This document shows, piece by piece, positions 52,238-54,966 of a DNA stretch of 54,966 nucleotides. The DNA lies in assembly GCF_014643915.1 (NCBI RefSeq), contig NZ_BMKE01000004.1, forward strand, positions 115,766 through 170,731, read 5' to 3'. Under the pieces are notes generated by a model. The model did no database searches, was not told where the DNA came from, and was given only the letters and a program-made list of their open reading frames with translations. The translations under genes were made by a program, and so were the position numbers. This DNA is from Oceanisphaera marina. GTDB lineage: Bacteria > Pseudomonadota > Gammaproteobacteria > Enterobacterales > Aeromonadaceae. The first letter of the stretch is position 1; each line of letters opens with the position of its first letter.

Positions 52238-53701
52238 TTACTGGGCAGTAACCGGGCGCTTCTTATGCTGTAGCACCAAGCCAAACAAGCAGACGATGGC
52301 GGTCGCTACGCCTATCGGATTGCTGTACTGCTCTGGTAAATTTAAACCAATGGGGTTGGTGGTGATGTAAGACACAGTAATCGCCGTGCCGACTACCGCC
52401 GGCAGACTGGCCACCCAGTGGAAAGTACCACGGTCGAACAGGTATTTGGTGGCGAGCCACAGCACGCTGGTAGACAGCAGCATGTTCGAGAAGGCGAAAT
52501 AGCGCCAGATGAGTGCAAAATCCAGGAAGGTCATGAAGTAGGCGATACCCAGCAAAGGCGCCGCCAATGCCAGTCTGTGCAGGGTGGTTTGCGAGATCTT
52601 GAACGCATCCATAATGGTCAGACGTAATGAACGAAACGCAGTGTCGCCAGAAGTTATCGGGAATACGGCTACGGCCAGAATCGCCATTACACCACCTACC
52701 ACGCCCAGATAACTGGTCGCAATATGGTTAACCACCAGACCCGGGCCGCCTTGAGCCAGCATGGCTTTCAGCTCGATATAACCACCCGGGAAGGCCGCAA
52801 TACCCGCCAACGCCCATACGCAGGCGACGATACCTTCACACATCATGGCACCATAAAATACCGGACGTGCGTATTTTTCATTGGTCAGACAACGCGCAAT
52901 CATGGGCGACTGGGTGGAGTGAAAACCGCTGATGGCACCGCAGGTGATGGTCAGGAACAATAGCGGCCACACGGGTAAACCATCCGGGTTAGGCGTTAAC
53001 AAGTCTTCATGACTATGGCTATCAAAGTAAGCAAACACATCGGCTGCCTGTGGCAGATGCGGCGCTTCCAGTAACAAGGCACCGGCAATCAGGGTAGTCA
53101 TCACTATCATCAACAAACCAAACAGCGGATACAGCTTGGTGATGATTTTATCGATAGGCAGCAAGGTCGCCAGAAAGTAATAACCCAGGATGACCAGTAC
53201 CCAGAAGCTGTTACCCGCTAAAAACGTACCTTCAAAATAGGATAAATTACTCAACAGCCCGGCCGGACTCATGATAAAAACCACGCCGACAAAAAACAGT
53301 AGCATGGCGGTAAAAACCAGCATAATGCCTTTGAACACCACGTTATAATAGTGGCCTGCAATTTCCGGTAAGCTTTTGCCATCTTCCTTCAGGCTCATGA
53401 CCCCCGAAAAATAGTCATGTATTGCGCCACCCAGTACGTTACCAATCACGATCCACACCAAAGCGATGGGACCATACATGGCGCCGAGAATAGGGCCAAA
53501 AATGGGGCCCACACCGGCAATGTTCAAAAACTGGATTAAAAACGCTTTCGCAGGGCTGATGGCCACGTAGTCAACACCGTCATCCAGACGCTGCTGAGGG
53601 GTGAGAGCCTTGGGATCTATGCCCGCCTGTTTTTCAACAAAGGGACCGTAGAATTTATAGCCGAGAATAAGTACGGCAAGACTGACAAAGAAAATAAGCA
53701 T
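52238..53701 (-). CDS. Carbon-starvation transporter, short CstA form
   Basis: An inner-membrane transporter of 487 residues with many hydrophobic helices. CstA blocks are GYKFYGPFVEK, RLDDGVDYVA, QFLNIAGVGPIFGPILGA, GGAIHDYFSGVMSLK, GFHSTQSPMIAR and FPITSGDTAFRS. It is much shorter than E. coli CstA (701) and BtsT (716), lacking their C-terminal extension, and belongs to the short form found in many bacteria. Known members import peptides or pyruvate; the substrate here is not determinable. GGAA lies eight nt before the ATG. Confidence 0.88.
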   Translation of the reverse strand: MLIFFVSLAVLILGYKFYGPFVEKQAGIDPKALTPQQRLDDGVDYVAISPAKAFLIQFLNIAGVGPIFGPILGAMYGPIALVWIVIGNVLGGAIHDYFSGVMSLKEDGKSLPEIAGHYYNVVFKGIMLVFTAMLLFFVGVVFIMSPAGLLSNLSYFEGTFLAGNSFWVLVILGYYFLATLLPIDKIITKLYPLFGLLMIVMTTLIAGALLLEAPHLPQAADVFAYFDSHSHEDLLTPNPDGLPVWPLLFLTITCGAISGFHSTQSPMIARCLTNEKYARPVFYGAMMCEGIVACVWALAGIAAFPGGYIELKAMLAQGGPGLVVNHIATSYLGVVGGVMAILAVAVFPITSGDTAFRSLRLTIMDAFKISQTTLHRLALAAPLLGIAYFMTFLDFALIWRYFAFSNMLLSTSVLWLATKYLFDRGTFHWVASLPAVVGTAITVSYITTNPIGLNLPEQYSNPIGVATAIVCLFGLVLQHKKRPVTAQ

Positions 53702-53875
53702 TTCGCAAATTCCATATGATTAAGGGCTTAGGGTACTGATATTCTGGGCAAAGTAGCATGCTTCCTTGCCGCTGAGTACTGGATTATAGTCGTAGACTCA
53801 TTATTAAGCTTCCTCCCACCCGGACCTAAATTCTCTGGCTGATGCTGACTGAAATTTTATTGATTTTGGGCTCTG

Positions 53876-54763
53876 TTACTCGGGCCAGGCCAACCCTGTC
53901 TTGGAGCCGTTGTGCCGGCCCAGCTGCTGGCTTATCCAGCGGCCGGTCTGTACTAAATCGTCCTGGTTCACTCCGGCATGCACTCCCAGGCCCTGCAGCA
54001 AATACACGACATCTTCGCTGGCCACATTACCCGATGCCCCGGGCGCATAGGGGCAGCCACCCAAACCGGCCACCGAGCTGTCTATGATGCGTATACCTTG
54101 CTCCAGCGCCGCATAAATATTGGCCAGTGCCTGTCCGTAGCTATCGTGAAAGTGCACCGCCAGCTGCGCCATCGGCACCTCCTGACTCACGGCATGCAGC
54201 ATGGCAAGCACCCGCTTCGGGGTGCCCGTGCCCAGAGTATCGCCCAGCGAAATTTCCGTACAACCCAGCTGATACAAGGCACTGGCCACCCGTGCTACTG
54301 CCGCAGGCGTAATCGGGCCTTCATAAGGGCAGTCCAAGGCAGTAGATACATAACCGCGCACTGCTATGTTATGCGTTTTGGCCAGGGCCAGCAGCGGCGC
54401 AAAACGCGCCAGACTATCGGCAATAGAGGTGTTGATGTTGTGCTGGCAAAAGGACTCGGAGGCGGCAGTAAACACGGCCACCTGATCTGCACCTGCGGCC
54501 AGCGCCGCCTTGAGCCCTTGTAGATTAGGCGTGAGTGCACTGTAAATCACCCCAGGTTGACGCTTGATGCCGGTCAGCACGGCCTGGCCGTCGGCCATCT
54601 GCGGCACCCACTTGGGAGAGACGAAGCTGGCGGCCTCAATGTGCCTCAGGCCACAGTGCGCCAGCCGTTCAATCAGCTCTATTTTAACGGCGGTGGGCAC
54701 CAGGCTGGCTTCATGCTGCAAGCCATCACGCGGTGCCATTTCCACCAAAGTCACAGACTCCAT
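53876..54763 (-). CDS. Hydroxymethylglutaryl-CoA lyase
   Basis: It cleaves HMG-CoA to acetyl-CoA and acetoacetate, the last step of leucine degradation. It has 295 residues and a TIM-barrel fold. The N-terminal signature is VEMAPRDGLQ (Arg-Asp for substrate). The metal ligands are expected in VHFHDSYGQALAN, and the catalytic Cys loop is GLGGCPYAPGASGNVASEDV. GTG 54769, ATG 54766 and ATG 54763 are consecutive possible starts behind a G-rich stretch; I took the last. Partner genes of leucine catabolism (liu cluster) would lie beyond the window edge if present. Names in use are mvaB, hmgL or liuE. Confidence 0.93.
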   Translation of the reverse strand: MESVTLVEMAPRDGLQHEASLVPTAVKIELIERLAHCGLRHIEAASFVSPKWVPQMADGQAVLTGIKRQPGVIYSALTPNLQGLKAALAAGADQVAVFTAASESFCQHNINTSIADSLARFAPLLALAKTHNIAVRGYVSTALDCPYEGPITPAAVARVASALYQLGCTEISLGDTLGTGTPKRVLAMLHAVSQEVPMAQLAVHFHDSYGQALANIYAALEQGIRIIDSSVAGLGGCPYAPGASGNVASEDVVYLLQGLGVHAGVNQDDLVQTGRWISQQLGRHNGSKTGLAWPE

Positions 54764-54769
54764 CATCAC

Positions 54770-54966
54770 CCCCCGTTACCGCTTTCAATTCTCTCTCAAG
54801 CTATTTAGCGCAAAGGCGGATAAAGGGCGCTGCACCGACGACCATCACATGGCAGGGAGGCCATGTGCTGAGCGCCACATGGATGATGAGATGGACACCT
54901 CTTGTGCAACCGGCGTCATTACGCGCCATATTTGGGTTACCCACTCAAATATCATCACAAAAGGTG
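54770..54966. other. Window edge without a gene
   Basis: Upstream of the lyase gene. A small hairpin, ACATGGC-AGGGAG-GCCATGT (about 54846-54866), is the only structure noted. No frame with a ribosome-binding site was seen. Confidence 0.5.

Overview
The window reads as chromosomal core DNA of a marine or aquatic gammaproteobacterium. The best guess is an Aeromonadaceae-type organism (Oceanimonas / Oceanisphaera / Zobellella-like). This rests on protein resemblance and gene order (pdhR-aceEF-lpdA, a pilABCD-coaE block beside ampD and nadC, argR near mdh, RsmC, TrmB, XanP, ArgR and AcnB all close to enteric homologues). The species was not identified by any search. There is no prophage, insertion sequence, CRISPR array or rRNA operon.

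Layout. 1-9 kb: tRNA-Leu, rsmC, dapA behind what looks like a lysine-codon attenuator, a divergent Hfq-like gene, an MFS exporter, a cold-shock gene, a monooxygenase-domain gene, an unknown exported protein, a four-gene tRNA cluster (three Phe, one Thr), yggX and mutY. 9-19.7 kb: an aminotransferase, trmB, apeB, the type IV pilus block pilA-pilB-pilC-pilD-coaE, ampD, a membrane-anchored aspartic protease and nadC. 19.7-27 kb: the PdhR-controlled pyruvate dehydrogenase genes. 27-34.4 kb: a chemoreceptor, a PlpD-type patatin autotransporter and acnB. 34.5-37.6 kb: an iron-siderophore receptor with piuC. 37.7-43.4 kb: xanP, a sterol-desaturase-family gene bracketed by a decayed and an intact yacL copy, arfB, and glnK-amtB under probable NtrC/sigma-54 control. 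43.5-47.3 kb: a ferric-iron ABC transporter. 47.4-52 kb: argR divergent from the arginine transporter artPJQM, then mdh. 52.2-54.8 kb: a short-form CstA transporter and HMG-CoA lyase.

How the genes work together. Several blocks join central carbon flux (PDH, aconitase, malate dehydrogenase, CstA, HMG-CoA lyase), nitrogen and amino-acid supply (DapA, Amt, Art, ArgR) and iron supply (TonB receptor plus PiuC, Fbp transporter, YggX).

Most notable signals. (1) A short open frame with five AAA lysine codons lies upstream of dapA, followed by mutually exclusive antiterminator and terminator stems; this is a candidate lysine-responsive leader-peptide attenuator. (2) A family of degenerate arrays with a 7-nt period occurs at about eight intergenic sites, often as inverted pairs that fold into long hairpins next to stop codons. 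(3) A perfect 18-bp inverted repeat sits inside the coding sequence of the iron-transport permease. (4) A decayed yacL copy lies upstream of the sterol desaturase gene. (5) A divergent Hfq-like protein is present.
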